Part shown: positions 42,296-54,061 of the stretch, piece after piece
Layout: every line of letters starts with the position of its first letter
Numbering within the stretch: the stretch's first letter is position 1
From: Flavobacterium cellulosilyticum
GTDB lineage: Bacteria; Bacteroidota; Bacteroidia; Flavobacteriales; Flavobacteriaceae
Direction of reading: 5' to 3'
Length of the DNA: 64,000 bases
NCBI RefSeq assembly: GCF_004349355.1
Contig: NZ_SMFK01000006.1
Span: forward strand, 142,486 to 206,485
Notes under the pieces: generated by a model
Told to the model about the DNA's origin: nothing
The model's database searches: none
What the model saw: the letters and a program-made list of their open reading frames with translations, nothing else
Made by a program: the position numbers and the translations under genes

Positions 42296-42914
42296 ATAAT
42301 TTTTCGTTAAGTTGTGTTATAAGTTCAGCTGGATTAGTACTTGTTGTAATTAATCCCGAAACTGCAATCCCGTGAATCCCTGTTTCCATAAGACTTTCGA
42401 CATTTTCAAGCGAAATGCCTCCAATGGCGTAAATTGGAATTTCGACCTTATCGAATTTCATTTGCTCGATAATAAAACGATAGCCATCTAGTCCTAAAAT
42501 CGGACTTAATTTTTCTTTTGTTGCTGTAAATTGAAACGGACCTAAACCAATGTAATCACAGTTTTCAGTTGCTCTTTGAAGAACGTGTTCGAAAGTATTG
42601 GCCGTTCCTCCTATGATTTTGTTTTTTCCTAAAAGGGTTCTAGCCTCTTCAATATTCATATCACTTAAACCCAAATGTACCCCGTCAGCATCCAATTGCT
42701 TTGCTAAATGAACATTATCATTGATGATAAAAGTGGCTAAATATTCATTGCATAACGTTTTAACGGCTTCCGCCAAAGTGAAAACTTCGATAGCATTTTG
42801 GTTTTTGAAACGCAATTGAATCCAATCGCAACCACTGTCCAATGCCTTGTGAATGTTATATAATTGTGCTTGAACCGTATCTCCTTGGGAGATATATTGT
42901 AATTTGTTATACAT
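42282..42914 (-). CDS. thiE: Thiamine-phosphate synthase
   Basis: A 210-residue TIM-barrel enzyme joining HMP-diphosphate and thiazole phosphate. IQLRFKNQN (about 33-41), the diphosphate site [21 protein letters not shown] and [10 protein letters not shown] and [19 protein letters not shown] are canonical, as is the late [11 protein letters not shown]. It overlaps thiG by 14 bases and the thiD gene by 8. This is the canonical ThiE; a shorter relative lies two genes upstream. Confidence 0.93.
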   Translation of the reverse strand: MYNKLQYISQGDTVQAQLYNIHKALDSGCDWIQLRFKNQNAIEVFTLAEAVKTLCNEYLATFIINDNVHLAKQLDADGVHLGLSDMNIEEARTLLGKNKIIGGTANTFEHVLQRATENCDYIGLGPFQFTATKEKLSPILGLDGYRFIIEQMKFDKVEIPIYAIGGISLENVESLMETGIHGIAVSGLITTSTNPAELITQLNEKLYVNI

Positions 42915-43662
42915 GATGGTATCCTAATTTAGATTGGTTGGTTAATAAATAGTTTTCTATATAAATTTTGGCATTGCTACAAGCCATTTTAACATCTTGA
43001 TCTAAAGCTAAATTGGCAGTTATAGCCGATGACAATACGCAGCCAGAGCCGTGTTTTTCATAAATCAAAGATTCTTTTGGCGAAAGCCTGAAAAATGAAT
43101 CAGCTAAGTATAAATAATCAACACCCATTTCTTCTGGATTATGCCCTCCTTTTAGCAAAACAGCACAATATATAGCTAGATTTTGAGCGATTTCGGCCGG
43201 ATTTATTTCGTCAAAAGAAAGCTTTTCAATCTCATAATAGTTGGGCGTAACCAAATCTATATTTTCTAAAATTTCAATTAAGCTGGATTGGTTTTCGATG
43301 TTTAAAAAATCAAATTCAGTTGTTGATTTTAAAACCGTATCCCAAACCATTTTTGTTGTTGGCGAAAGCCTTTTAATTGCAAAAACAATTTCTTTTAAAT
43401 AATCCAAAGAAGGAACAATTCCGATTTTCACTGTCTTGATTTGGTAATTTTCGAATAATTTTTCTATCGATTTTAAAACAAAATCCAAGTTGGTCCATTG
43501 CATTTCAAAAAATTCATTTTCTGTCTGAATGGTATTGCCAGTATTTATGGCAAAACCATACACCCGATGTTGTTCGAATGTTTTGATGTCTGCCAAAAGT
43601 CCAGCTCCGCCACTAGGATCAAAACCGGCAATTGTAAGCACGAAAGGGCGATTTACTGACAT
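42907..43662 (-). CDS. thiD: Hydroxymethylpyrimidine (phosphate) kinase
   Basis: A 251-residue ribokinase-superfamily enzyme that phosphorylates HMP and HMP-phosphate. The start TIAGFDPSGGAGLLADIKTF (about 10-29) is the family motif, with Phe where most ThiD have Ser in AGSDPSGGAG. The C-terminal GSGCVLSSAI holds the catalytic Cys-like anion hole. It overlaps both neighbours, 10 bases with the TenI/ThiE-like gene upstream and 8 with thiE. Confidence 0.9.
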   Translation of the reverse strand: MSVNRPFVLTIAGFDPSGGAGLLADIKTFEQHRVYGFAINTGNTIQTENEFFEMQWTNLDFVLKSIEKLFENYQIKTVKIGIVPSLDYLKEIVFAIKRLSPTTKMVWDTVLKSTTEFDFLNIENQSSLIEILENIDLVTPNYYEIEKLSFDEINPAEIAQNLAIYCAVLLKGGHNPEEMGVDYLYLADSFFRLSPKESLIYEKHGSGCVLSSAITANLALDQDVKMACSNAKIYIENYLLTNQSKLGYHHV

Positions 43663-44234
43663 AATTTAAAATTTTCTATAGGATTTGCATTGTTCCAAAT
43701 AGCCCCTAAAACAGCCACTTTATCAAAACCTTGAGCAATTGTTGTTTTACTATTTTTTGGAGAAATTCCTCCTAAGCCAACTAATTGAGTTGCGAAATTT
43801 GTTCTGTATTTTATCGCTTCAAACAAATCAATGTTTGATTGATGACCCACTTTTGAAATACTCGGAAAAACAGGACTCAAAAAAGCATATTCAAATATGG
43901 CATTCAATTTATTGAAATCTTCAATTGAATGTGTTGAAGTCGATAATCGAAAACCTTTTTGATTGTAAAAATACAAGGTTTCTAGATTGATTATTTCTCT
44001 TGATTTTTCTGTAAAATGAAGTCGAGAAACTCCTAATTCGTCCGCTAATTGAGGATGACTGTGCAAAACCAATTTATAGCGAAAGTCTAAACCAATTGAA
44101 TTAACAAAAGCTACCATTTCAGCTACTGTAAAGTCTGGTTTTCGAATGTGAAGCAACTCCAATCCATTCTCAAAAAGAGCGTGGATGGTGTCGATTTCAT
44201 TGACTATTGCCGTTGGATTTGTGATTACAATCAT
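43653..44234 (-). CDS. Second ThiE/TenI-family protein
   Basis: A 193-residue TIM-barrel of the ThiE/TenI family: ELLHIRKPDF, STSTHSIEDF with the conserved His, and LVGLGGISPKNS. The phosphate-binding residues of classical ThiE (the DxxH/DGVHLG block) are replaced by VSRLHFTEKSR, so it may be a TenI-type thiazole tautomerase rather than a second synthase. It overlaps thiD by 10 bases and follows thiC by 84 bases. The precise role is inferred. Confidence 0.8.
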   Translation of the reverse strand: MIVITNPTAIVNEIDTIHALFENGLELLHIRKPDFTVAEMVAFVNSIGLDFRYKLVLHSHPQLADELGVSRLHFTEKSREIINLETLYFYNQKGFRLSTSTHSIEDFNKLNAIFEYAFLSPVFPSISKVGHQSNIDLFEAIKYRTNFATQLVGLGGISPKNSKTTIAQGFDKVAVLGAIWNNANPIENFKLCQ

Positions 44235-44318
44235 TTTAATTTAAGATGAGAGATGAAGGGCGAAGAGATAATAGATTCGTTTTAGTCTATCGTCTTTTCG
44301 TCTATTATCTAAATTCTT

Positions 44319-46476
<2,158 letters not shown>

Positions 46477-46683
46477 TTATCCTCCTTGTGTTGCTGAAAT
46501 AATGAGAATGTCGTCGGTTTCTTGGATGAGATGGGAATTCCAATCGGATTTTGGAATAACGGTATTGTTGATGGCTAGGGCAATTCCGTTTTGTTTTTCG
46601 GGAATTTCCAAGTCCAAAAGTGCTTGAACAGTGAGACTGTCTGCGGCGAATTGTTTGTGTTGATTGTTGATTTTTAGCTCCAT
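46477..46683 (-). CDS. thiS: Sulfur carrier protein ThiS
   Basis: A 68-residue ubiquitin-like protein ending in the required Gly-Gly (ISATQGG), which is adenylated by ThiF and carries the thiocarboxylate sulfur to ThiG. The start MELKINNQHKQ fits the beta-grasp fold. It is the first gene after the TPP riboswitch. Confidence 0.93.
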   Translation of the reverse strand: MELKINNQHKQFAADSLTVQALLDLEIPEKQNGIALAINNTVIPKSDWNSHLIQETDDILIISATQGG

Positions 46684-46753
46684 TCCTGTTGAATTTAGTA
46701 TGTAATTATACTTTAGGAATGGCTACTATTGCCCCAAAATGGGACTACGGAAG

Positions 46754-46843
46754 TCATCTTACTTTTTCCTACGCTAGTATGAACTAGATCAGGTTCGAGG
46801 GTAAAATCTCAGCCTACAATTTTGTAGACACCCCTAAAGTGTG
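46754..46843 (-). ncRNA. TPP riboswitch (THI element)
   Basis: On the minus strand the order is AGGGGTGTC, GGCTGAGATTTTACCC, TCGAACCTGATCTAG, then GCGTAGGAAAAAG. It precedes thiS and should repress the whole biosynthetic operon when TPP is high. Confidence 0.93.
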
Positions 46844-46846
46844 ATG

Positions 46847-46854
46847 CAAATGTA
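46847..46854 (-). promoter_or_regulatory. -7 box for the thiamin operon
   Basis: Minus-strand TACATTTG fits TAnnTTTG and lies just before the riboswitch. Confidence 0.5.
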
Positions 46855-46897
46855 ATTAAAAAGTTTAAAGGTTTAAAGGTTTAATTGTTTAAAGTTG

Positions 46898-47476
46898 TTA
46901 CAGATGTAACTTAGTTTGAGAGAATTTCCAGCAATCGGCGACATGATCGTTGACCATTCCAGTGGCTTGCATGTGGGCGTAAACAACGGTGGAACCTACG
47001 AATTTGAAGCCTCGCTTTTTTAAATCTTTGCTAATTTCGTCAGAAAGTGGTGTTGTAGCTTGAACTTCACTTAAGTTTTTTCGATTGTTGTTCATGGGTT
47101 TTCCATCGACAAAAGCCCATATGTATTTGGAAAAACTACCGAATTCTTTCTGAATTTTGATGAAATTTTGAGCGTTGGTTACCGCCGAATACACTTTGAG
47201 TTTGTTTCGAATAATCCCAGCATCCAATAGTAATTCTTGGATTTTGTCGTCGGAATACTGGGCTATTTTTATATAATCGAAATTATCGAAACCTTTGCGG
47301 AAATTTTCTCTTTTATTTAAAATAGTAATCCAACTTAAGCCCGCCTGAAAGGTTTCTAAGAGTAGGAATTCGAATAATTTATGATCATCATACACCGGAA
47401 CTCCCCATTCTTCGTCGTGGTATTTTTGATACAATTCGCTAGAGTTGCACCAGCCGCACCTTATTTTATCGTCCAT
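46898..47476 (-). CDS. tag: DNA-3-methyladenine glycosylase I
   Basis: A 192-residue base-excision repair enzyme that removes 3-methyladenine. The N-terminal RCGWCNSSELYQKYHDEEWGVP is at about residues 5-26, with zinc-binding Cys, and LLETFQAGLSWITIL follows (about 54-68). The C-terminal FVGSTVVYAHMQATGMVNDHVADC holds the other zinc ligands. Length is normal. Not part of the thiamin operon: its stop comes before the riboswitch promoter. Confidence 0.95.
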   Translation of the reverse strand: MDDKIRCGWCNSSELYQKYHDEEWGVPVYDDHKLFEFLLLETFQAGLSWITILNKRENFRKGFDNFDYIKIAQYSDDKIQELLLDAGIIRNKLKVYSAVTNAQNFIKIQKEFGSFSKYIWAFVDGKPMNNNRKNLSEVQATTPLSDEISKDLKKRGFKFVGSTVVYAHMQATGMVNDHVADCWKFSQTKLHL

Positions 47477-47624
47477 TAGAATATTATTTTGAAATCAAAT
47501 GTACTAAAAAACTAAGCTGAAACTATTTTGGAAATTATCAAATTACCTAAATTTAATTCAAACCTCCACGTAGACAAATAAAAAACAAGTAAATTTGTTA
47601 TTCAACTTATAAAACAAATTTCAG

Positions 47625-48164
47625 ATGAAAACACTAAAGAAAATTGTAATTGTAATTTTGGTTATCATTGCTATTCCGTTAGTAACTGCTTTGTTTGTAA
47701 AAAAGGATTATGCGGTAGAACGAGAAATCACCATTGACAAACCAAAAACAGTCGTTTTTGATTACGTGAAACTGTTGAAAAATCAAGATCATTACAGCAA
47801 ATGGGCAACCATGGATCCAGCGATGATAAAAACCTATCGTGGTACGGATGGAACTGTTGGTTTTGTATCGAAATGGGAAAGTAAAATGGATGATGTTGGA
47901 GTTGGAGAACAAGAAATTAAAAAAATAGCCGAAGGAGAACGCATCGATTTCGAACTACGCTTTTTTAAACCATTCGAGGCCACCGAACCAGCATTTATGA
48001 CTACCGAAGCGGTTACGGATAATCAAACCAAAGTAAAATGGGGTTTTAGCGGTCACATGAATTACCCGTTGAACCTTATGATGCTGTTTATGGATTTTGA
48101 AAAAATGATAGGAGACGATTTGCAGACTGGATTGAATAAATTGAAAATTGAATTAGAAAAATAA
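47625..48164 (+). CDS. SRPBCC-family protein, membrane-anchored
   Basis: A 179-residue protein with an N-terminal membrane segment (about residues 5-24) and a START-like SRPBCC (polyketide cyclase) domain, with FDYVKLLKNQDHYSKWATMDP and the C-terminal helix MMLFMDFEKMIGDDLQTGLNKLK. This fold binds hydrophobic ligands; the ligand is unknown. It lies 10 bases before an SDR gene on the same strand. Confidence 0.8.
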   Translation: MKTLKKIVIVILVIIAIPLVTALFVKKDYAVEREITIDKPKTVVFDYVKLLKNQDHYSKWATMDPAMIKTYRGTDGTVGFVSKWESKMDDVGVGEQEIKKIAEGERIDFELRFFKPFEATEPAFMTTEAVTDNQTKVKWGFSGHMNYPLNLMMLFMDFEKMIGDDLQTGLNKLKIELEK

Positions 48165-48174
48165 ACACAAAATA

Positions 48175-48891
48175 ATGGAAAATTTAAAAGGAAAAAAAGC
48201 AATTATAACTGGCGGAAGTAGAGGACTTGGCAGAGCTACAGCAATTGCATTTGCAAAAGAAGGCATTGATGTAGCCATAACTGGCAGAAATGAAAAAAGC
48301 TTGCAAGAAACAGTTACTGAATTAAAAGACTACGGTGTAAATGCGACTTTTGCAGTATTTGATGTTGGTAATTATGAGGAAGTTAAAATAGGGATTAAAA
48401 GTATTTTAGCTGATTTGGGTGGTGTCGATATTTTGGTAAATAATGCTGGAATTGCAGCTTTTGGTTCCTTTAACGATATGGAAGTTAGCCAATGGACTGC
48501 AATTATACAAACTAATGTTATGGGAATGTATTATGTAACCAAAGAAGTGCTACCCCACTTAATTGAAAAAAATCAAGGGGATATTATTAATGTCTCCTCT
48601 ACAGCTGGATTGAGTGGTAATCCAAATACGTCTGCCTATTCGGCATCTAAATTTGCTGTGATTGGTATGTCGGAATCATTGATGAAAGAAGTGCGCAAAA
48701 ACAATATTAGAGTATGCACCTTAACACCAAGTACCATTGCTTCTGATATGTCATTAGAATTAGGTATCACGGACGGAAATATCGAAAAAGTTTTGCAACC
48801 CGAAGATTTTGCCGAATTAATCGTGACTAGCCTACAACTACCGAGAAGAGCGATGCTGAAAAGTGCTTCATTGTGGTCGACAAATCCTTAA
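48175..48891 (+). CDS. Short-chain dehydrogenase/reductase (FabG-like)
   Basis: A 238-residue SDR. The NAD(P) site is TGGSRGLGRA (about 11-20), followed by NNAG at about 87-90. The catalytic Ser is in INVSSTAGL and Tyr-Lys in YSASK (about 154-158). The C-terminus MLKSASLWSTNP is short. It reduces or oxidises an unknown alcohol or ketone. It lies 10 bases after the SRPBCC gene. Confidence 0.9.
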   Translation: MENLKGKKAIITGGSRGLGRATAIAFAKEGIDVAITGRNEKSLQETVTELKDYGVNATFAVFDVGNYEEVKIGIKSILADLGGVDILVNNAGIAAFGSFNDMEVSQWTAIIQTNVMGMYYVTKEVLPHLIEKNQGDIINVSSTAGLSGNPNTSAYSASKFAVIGMSESLMKEVRKNNIRVCTLTPSTIASDMSLELGITDGNIEKVLQPEDFAELIVTSLQLPRRAMLKSASLWSTNP

Positions 48892-49014
48892 AAAGGATAA
48901 TTAATATCTTTGATTAAGATTTGTTTTAAACATTTATTCAAAAAAATAACAATATTTGAAACCTCAATTATAAATAGATTACCTCACTGTATTATCCATT
49001 TAAATCAAGAAAAA

Positions 49015-49305
49015 ATGAAAAAACTAAACCAACAAGAAATTACAGCAAAAATGTCAGCAATAGATTCGGCATGGGAAATAAAAGGCAAATTCATTAGTCG
49101 TGAATTTGTTTTTAAAAACTTTGTAGAAGCGTTTTCGTTTATGACAGCAGTTGCATTGATTGCTGAAAAATCTGCACATCACCCCAATTGGGAAAATGTA
49201 TATAACAAAGTGACTATTTCCCTTAGCACCCACGATGCCGATGGAATTACAGAAAAAGATATAGATTTAGCGACTGCTATTGACAAGATTTCTAATAGAA
49301 ACTAA
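49015..49305 (+). CDS. Pterin-4a-carbinolamine dehydratase
   Basis: A 96-residue protein of the PCD/DCoH family, which recycles tetrahydrobiopterin-type cofactors by dehydrating the 4a-hydroxy form. The active-site block [29 protein letters not shown] contains the His-His-Pro pair and the second His (about 56-84; shown in part). I chose ATG 49015 (MKKLNQQEI) over 48910, which would add 35 residues of non-family sequence. No phenylalanine hydroxylase gene is nearby. Confidence 0.88.
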   Translation: MKKLNQQEITAKMSAIDSAWEIKGKFISREFVFKNFVEAFSFMTAVALIAEKSAHHPNWENVYNKVTISLSTHDADGITEKDIDLATAIDKISNRN

Positions 49306-49739
49306 TAAAGCTTCTTATTCACACTGTGAAAGTTAATAACTATTAAGGAAATTATGATATATAGGTTTTGGAATTTATAGGTAGTGCTATCCGAAACCTT
49401 ATTTAATTATAGCTTTTTCTTTAATGATTTTTAAAGCGTGAAAAAGTTTTAATAGCGCTAGTTTTCATATGTCTTTATTTTAATTTATTTTGCTTCATTA
49501 CAAAGCGATGGTTTAAATTAAATGTAGTACCTATTAAAAACTAAAATACCCCGGAAGTGAACCTTTCGGGGTCGCTAACGTATCCGTTTTGTAAAACAAG
49601 GCACACTTATACCTAATTATGACACAGACAACCAATAATCTGTAGAAGATCGTTAGCAATTTTATTTAGTTCCAGATAGAATGCTCCATTACAAAGCATT
49701 TTTTTATTTCAATTATTTATATCATTATAAACCTTAAAA
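49306..49739. other. Intergenic stretch between PCD and GH51 genes
   Basis: About 430 bases with no gene seen. It contains a hairpin (ACCCCGGA at 49548-49555 with TTTCGGGGT) and a longer-range pair GCTAACG (49573-49579) / CGTTAGC about 70 bases later. Either could terminate the GH51 transcript or be a small repeat. Confidence 0.45.
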
Positions 49740-51725
49740 TTATCTCATTTTTAAAGTCAAAACAGAAACAGAATGAGGTAATAAACGGATCTGTGCATTC
49801 TTTCCTTTCAACTTAATTTCGCTTTCAGTAGGACTAATTTTTTTCGGGGATTCAAAAGAATTGACATCGTCTAAATTTGCACTTGTAAGTGTTGTTACCG
49901 TCCCTTTGTCAGCTACTTTACTACCTTTAAAATCGATGTTTAGCTCTTGTGCATTTGCTGATGCGTTCACCAATTTTACAATTACTTCTTTTGTGTTGGC
50001 ATCTTTTACTGCTGAAGCAAAAAGATCATTTTGACCAGTCACTGGCTTCCCTTCTTTGGTAATTGCTACTAAATCAGTCCCTTTATTGGTAGAAAATAAT
50101 TTTTGAACATAGTAATTTGCCGTGCCATACGCTTCCAAATTATTGAACCAAATCATATCTGGTGTCCATTGCCAAGCCTCTACGTGAGCCATTAATGGCG
50201 CGTATGAAGTTAAATTCACTACTTCAGCATTCCTTTCTAATCCAGTCATAAAGGCCGCTTCAGAAAACGCACATTCCCAATTATTTTTGTTATCTGGACT
50301 TGTAATACCTACACTTTGAGCGGCATATTCCCCTGCGAAAATTTTTGGACCCTTTCGATCATAATTGTCATAACGAGTCGCATTTTCTCTAAACCATTTC
50401 GGGCTACTATAATAATGTTCATCTACAACTTCAGCATTTAATTTTTTTAGCTCTTTCATACCATAATCAAAAAAATCTCCTTCGGGTGCTGGTCCAGATC
50501 CTGAAACAATCGTTATATTTGGGTATTTCCCCTTTATGGCTTTTTCAAAAACTTTGTATCTAGCGATGTAATCCGGTCCCCATTGCTCATTTCCAACACC
50601 AATCATTTTCAAATTGAATGGTTTTGGATGTCCCATTTCAGATCGTACGCTACCCCAAGGAGTTTCAACTCCACCATTAGCAAATTCGATTAAGTCTAAA
50701 GCATCTTGAACATAAGGATCTAATTCTTCCATTGGAACCAATTCAGCAGTATTAAATTGACATGCCATTCCACAACTCAAAATAGGCAATGGCGTAGCTC
50801 CAATGTCTTCGGCAAGTTGAAAATATTCGAAAAATCCTAAACCAAAACTCTGAAAATAATCTGGTGCTGGTTTATGTACAAATTCGGTATTCCATCGATT
50901 GATAACTGTTTCTCGTTTATCCACATCTCCAATTGATTTTTTCCATTGGTAACGTTGTGCCAAAGTTCTGCCTTCGACAATGCAACCTCCTGGAAATCTC
51001 AAAAACCCAGGTTTCAAATCGTATAGCAACTGAACGATATCTTTGCGTAAACCATTTTTTCTATGGTTCCAAGTGTCATCTGGGAACAGTGAAATCATAT
51101 CTAAATCAATAGTACCTGTTCCTTCGAAAGTAATTTTTAATTTCGCTTTTGCTTCAGTTTGAGTGGCTGCAAATTGAGCTGTATAGGATACCCAGTCATT
51201 AGAAGTTGGTACAATGCTAGTTTCTCCAAGCACTTTATTGTCTTTATCAATAAATTGAATAATGATTTTTTTGATGGCTCCATCGTGGTTTGCCGCTTTT
51301 AGAGAAACGTTGTAACGGGCGTCCTTTTTGATTCCCATTCCTCTAAATCCCTCATTAACTAGCTCATATCCTATGTCATCATTTACTATAACTCTGCAAA
51401 ATCTAGGGTTTTTATTGTTTTCTACTACTTTGATAATTGTAGCAGTACCCGATTTTGCATTGAATGCATATTTTTCAGTTTTTGGCTGATCCCAACCCAT
51501 AAGTGGTACTTCAAATTCAAAAGAACGATTTTTTATCATTTCGGCATACAAACCTCCATCAGCAGCAAAATTAATATCTTCAAAAAAGACACCATACATT
51601 GTAGGTTGGATTTTAGTTATTGTTTTGGCAACATCAACTTCTAAAGTTGTCGATTGAGCACTAGCAAAAAAGCTGGTAAGCAATAGCCCGCAAAAGGAAA
51701 TTTTTGAAATTATGTTATTTTTCAT
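49740..51725 (-). CDS. GH51 alpha-L-arabinofuranosidase
   Basis: A 661-residue secreted enzyme with a signal peptide (cleavage near ASAQS). An inserted carbohydrate-binding-like domain lies at about residues 70-215. The catalytic core has LRFPGGCIVEGRT, the acid/base E380 in GVGNEQWGPDY and the nucleophile E436 in VDEHYYSSP. It removes arabinofuranose from arabinan or arabinogalactan and acts in the periplasm or outside. It is the last gene of the PUL. Confidence 0.93.
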   Translation of the reverse strand: MKNNIISKISFCGLLLTSFFASAQSTTLEVDVAKTITKIQPTMYGVFFEDINFAADGGLYAEMIKNRSFEFEVPLMGWDQPKTEKYAFNAKSGTATIIKVVENNKNPRFCRVIVNDDIGYELVNEGFRGMGIKKDARYNVSLKAANHDGAIKKIIIQFIDKDNKVLGETSIVPTSNDWVSYTAQFAATQTEAKAKLKITFEGTGTIDLDMISLFPDDTWNHRKNGLRKDIVQLLYDLKPGFLRFPGGCIVEGRTLAQRYQWKKSIGDVDKRETVINRWNTEFVHKPAPDYFQSFGLGFFEYFQLAEDIGATPLPILSCGMACQFNTAELVPMEELDPYVQDALDLIEFANGGVETPWGSVRSEMGHPKPFNLKMIGVGNEQWGPDYIARYKVFEKAIKGKYPNITIVSGSGPAPEGDFFDYGMKELKKLNAEVVDEHYYSSPKWFRENATRYDNYDRKGPKIFAGEYAAQSVGITSPDNKNNWECAFSEAAFMTGLERNAEVVNLTSYAPLMAHVEAWQWTPDMIWFNNLEAYGTANYYVQKLFSTNKGTDLVAITKEGKPVTGQNDLFASAVKDANTKEVIVKLVNASANAQELNIDFKGSKVADKGTVTTLTSANLDDVNSFESPKKISPTESEIKLKGKNAQIRLLPHSVSVLTLKMR

Positions 51726-51933
51726 TTTTGAGTATTTAATTTATTAATCTTCATTTTCGTAATTTATCCAAAACAACCTATTTACCACTTAGAAAGAAAG
51801 CGTTCCATTTTTTTTGAACAATTTTGTTTAAAACTTGTATAACTAACTTTCCTTCTTCAAAAGCTTTTTAGCTCCTAGAATCAAAAGATTCTACACTTAT
51901 CGATTCATCGATTTAGCTGTTTATGATCCCCCA

Positions 51934-54018
51934 TTATTTCCCTTCTATTTCAATAATTTTAACATTCCAAGGTGCGAGAGTTAGCTGTTCGTCTTTGCTT
52001 ATTTTTTGATTTGTTAAAAGTTCTGTTCCTTTGCTGAAAGGGTATTTCATTTCAACAGACTTATCCGAATAATTCATAATATATCGGATTGTTTTTCCTT
52101 CTGAATTAATACCGTCTTTAGTAATTATTGGAAAAGCCAGATTTTGTTTCACATCCCAAAGCCCTGCTTTTTTCACTACGTCTTTCATAACTGCTTCCAA
52201 AAGTTTCTCACTAGTCATCGCTCCTACATAAGTTGCTAGTCCTTTTCCATATATATTTTCAGTTATAGCTGCATAGTCCTTCCAAACTGGGTGGTCATAA
52301 TAAGCCAATACTTTTGCAGTAGATGGTTTTATCAACTCCATAAAAGTGTGAATCTTATTTTCTGCACCTACATTAAATGGATCGTCTTTAAGTGAAACAT
52401 TTTCAGGCACAGTAAATTGACTGTAGGTAATACCACAAGCTTTATTAATAATACCTGGTTGGATAGAACTTCTAACTTTAACATTTTCATTTGATGAACC
52501 ACTTTGAAAAGAGTAGACAATGTGTCCTCCTTTCGCAACAAAAGCATTTAACCTTTCAAGCAATTCGTCTGGTGCAGCATATAAAACTGGTACTACTATG
52601 AGTTTGTATCCTGAAAAATCCGTAACAGATGGATCAATAAAATCTACACCTACATTCATTTTAAAAAGTGCATCATAATAAGGACGTAAAACATCATTGT
52701 ATTTAGTTTTAAAAACCATCTCAAAATTATTAAATGCAGTTTGAGCCTCATTACTAAATAGTAGAGCGACATCATTTTTCTTTTTTAAATTAATTAACTT
52801 ACTACTAAGTCTTTGAAAATCCTTGCCTATAGTTTTAGCCTCATTGTATGTTGGATTGGGTTCAAAATCATGACTCAATAATCCTTTCCAATAGGTTTCA
52901 GCTGAATTATGGATAGAATGCCAGTGCCAATAGGCAACCATGTTTGCTCCTGAAGCCAAATGACTGAAAGCTTGCAGTCTTAATTGTCCTGGATATGGAA
53001 CCCATTGCGGAAAACCTTGTGCCTCAGTTTCGATAACAAAATAATTTTTCCCTCCTTTCATAGAACGAGCTAAGTCTCCAGCAAAGGAAATTTCAATTCC
53101 TGTAAGATGATCTTGCGTAGGGTGATATATATCTACTCCGGCAATATCTAAAGCTTTGGCCGCATCAAAATGATTTACATCCGTCTGTATTCCGTACGAA
53201 AAGCCTCTCCAATCCAAATCAAAATTATGCGTAACAAACTGATTTGGTTTTGCATATTCTTTTATAATAGCAGTTTGCCAAGCTAAGAAATCGGTTACCA
53301 GTTTTCTCTGAAATTTAGAAAACTCAGCATTTAAGCTGGCATTTATAGAACCTACTGTTGATGGAAAATCATCCCAATTATTAATTCTGTTGCTCCAATA
53401 ATCAAGTCCAAATGCACTATTAAGTGAATCTAGGGTGAATTTTTCTTTCATAGAGGCAACAAATGCCTTTTGTACATTATCACCTGCGGTATCATAATGT
53501 TTTGTTTCATTATCGACTTGATACCCAATTATTGCAGGATGATCTTTGACATGCTCCATTATTTTCCTGATGACACGTTCTGCATGTAATCGAAAATGCT
53601 CATTGGTAATGTCCATTTTCTGTCTTGCACCATATTGATATTGTCCGTTGGCAGTTGTAGCCAAAACAGAAGGGTGTTTTTTTACCAGCCAAGTGGGAAC
53701 TGCATAAGTAGGAGTCCCAATAATTACTTTAATATTAGCTTTATACATGGCGTCAAGCACACGATCGATATGCTTGAAATCAAATACATTGTCTTGTGGT
53801 TCGACAGTACTCCATGTCGATTCTGCAATTCGAACACAATTAATTCCAGCCTCTTTCATCATTTTAATATCCTGCTCCAATCGGTCAAAAGGCATGTATT
53901 CGTCATAATAAGCTACCCCAAAAAGTAGTTCGCTTTGCTTATATTGAGCAAAAGAACTGTTAATGGTTATGACTAAAAAAAGAACTAACAGGCTTATTTT
54001 TTTGAATGTAGTTTTCAT
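51934..54018 (-). CDS. GH42 beta-galactosidase-like enzyme
   Basis: A 694-residue secreted enzyme (signal peptide ending near SSFAQ). The GH42 TIM barrel has RIAESTWSTVEPQDNVFDF (about 63-81), the acid/base E171 in GYQVDNETKHY and the nucleophile E330 in FVIETEAQGFPQW. A trimerisation/beta domain follows near 440-620. It should cut beta-galactosidic linkages at non-reducing ends. It is in the PUL, 43 bases after the GH30 gene, with 208 bases before GH51. Confidence 0.9.
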   Translation of the reverse strand: MKTTFKKISLLVLFLVITINSSFAQYKQSELLFGVAYYDEYMPFDRLEQDIKMMKEAGINCVRIAESTWSTVEPQDNVFDFKHIDRVLDAMYKANIKVIIGTPTYAVPTWLVKKHPSVLATTANGQYQYGARQKMDITNEHFRLHAERVIRKIMEHVKDHPAIIGYQVDNETKHYDTAGDNVQKAFVASMKEKFTLDSLNSAFGLDYWSNRINNWDDFPSTVGSINASLNAEFSKFQRKLVTDFLAWQTAIIKEYAKPNQFVTHNFDLDWRGFSYGIQTDVNHFDAAKALDIAGVDIYHPTQDHLTGIEISFAGDLARSMKGGKNYFVIETEAQGFPQWVPYPGQLRLQAFSHLASGANMVAYWHWHSIHNSAETYWKGLLSHDFEPNPTYNEAKTIGKDFQRLSSKLINLKKKNDVALLFSNEAQTAFNNFEMVFKTKYNDVLRPYYDALFKMNVGVDFIDPSVTDFSGYKLIVVPVLYAAPDELLERLNAFVAKGGHIVYSFQSGSSNENVKVRSSIQPGIINKACGITYSQFTVPENVSLKDDPFNVGAENKIHTFMELIKPSTAKVLAYYDHPVWKDYAAITENIYGKGLATYVGAMTSEKLLEAVMKDVVKKAGLWDVKQNLAFPIITKDGINSEGKTIRYIMNYSDKSVEMKYPFSKGTELLTNQKISKDEQLTLAPWNVKIIEIEGK

Positions 54019-54061
54019 ATATTTTTAATAATAAGGTTGCCAAAATTGTATTATATTCTAT

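Noticed and set aside
49573..49655. Integron attC-like site suggested by GCTAACG and CGTTAGC arms
   Set aside because: No integrase or cassette is near and the internal structure does not fit attC. More likely a chance or small repeat pairing.
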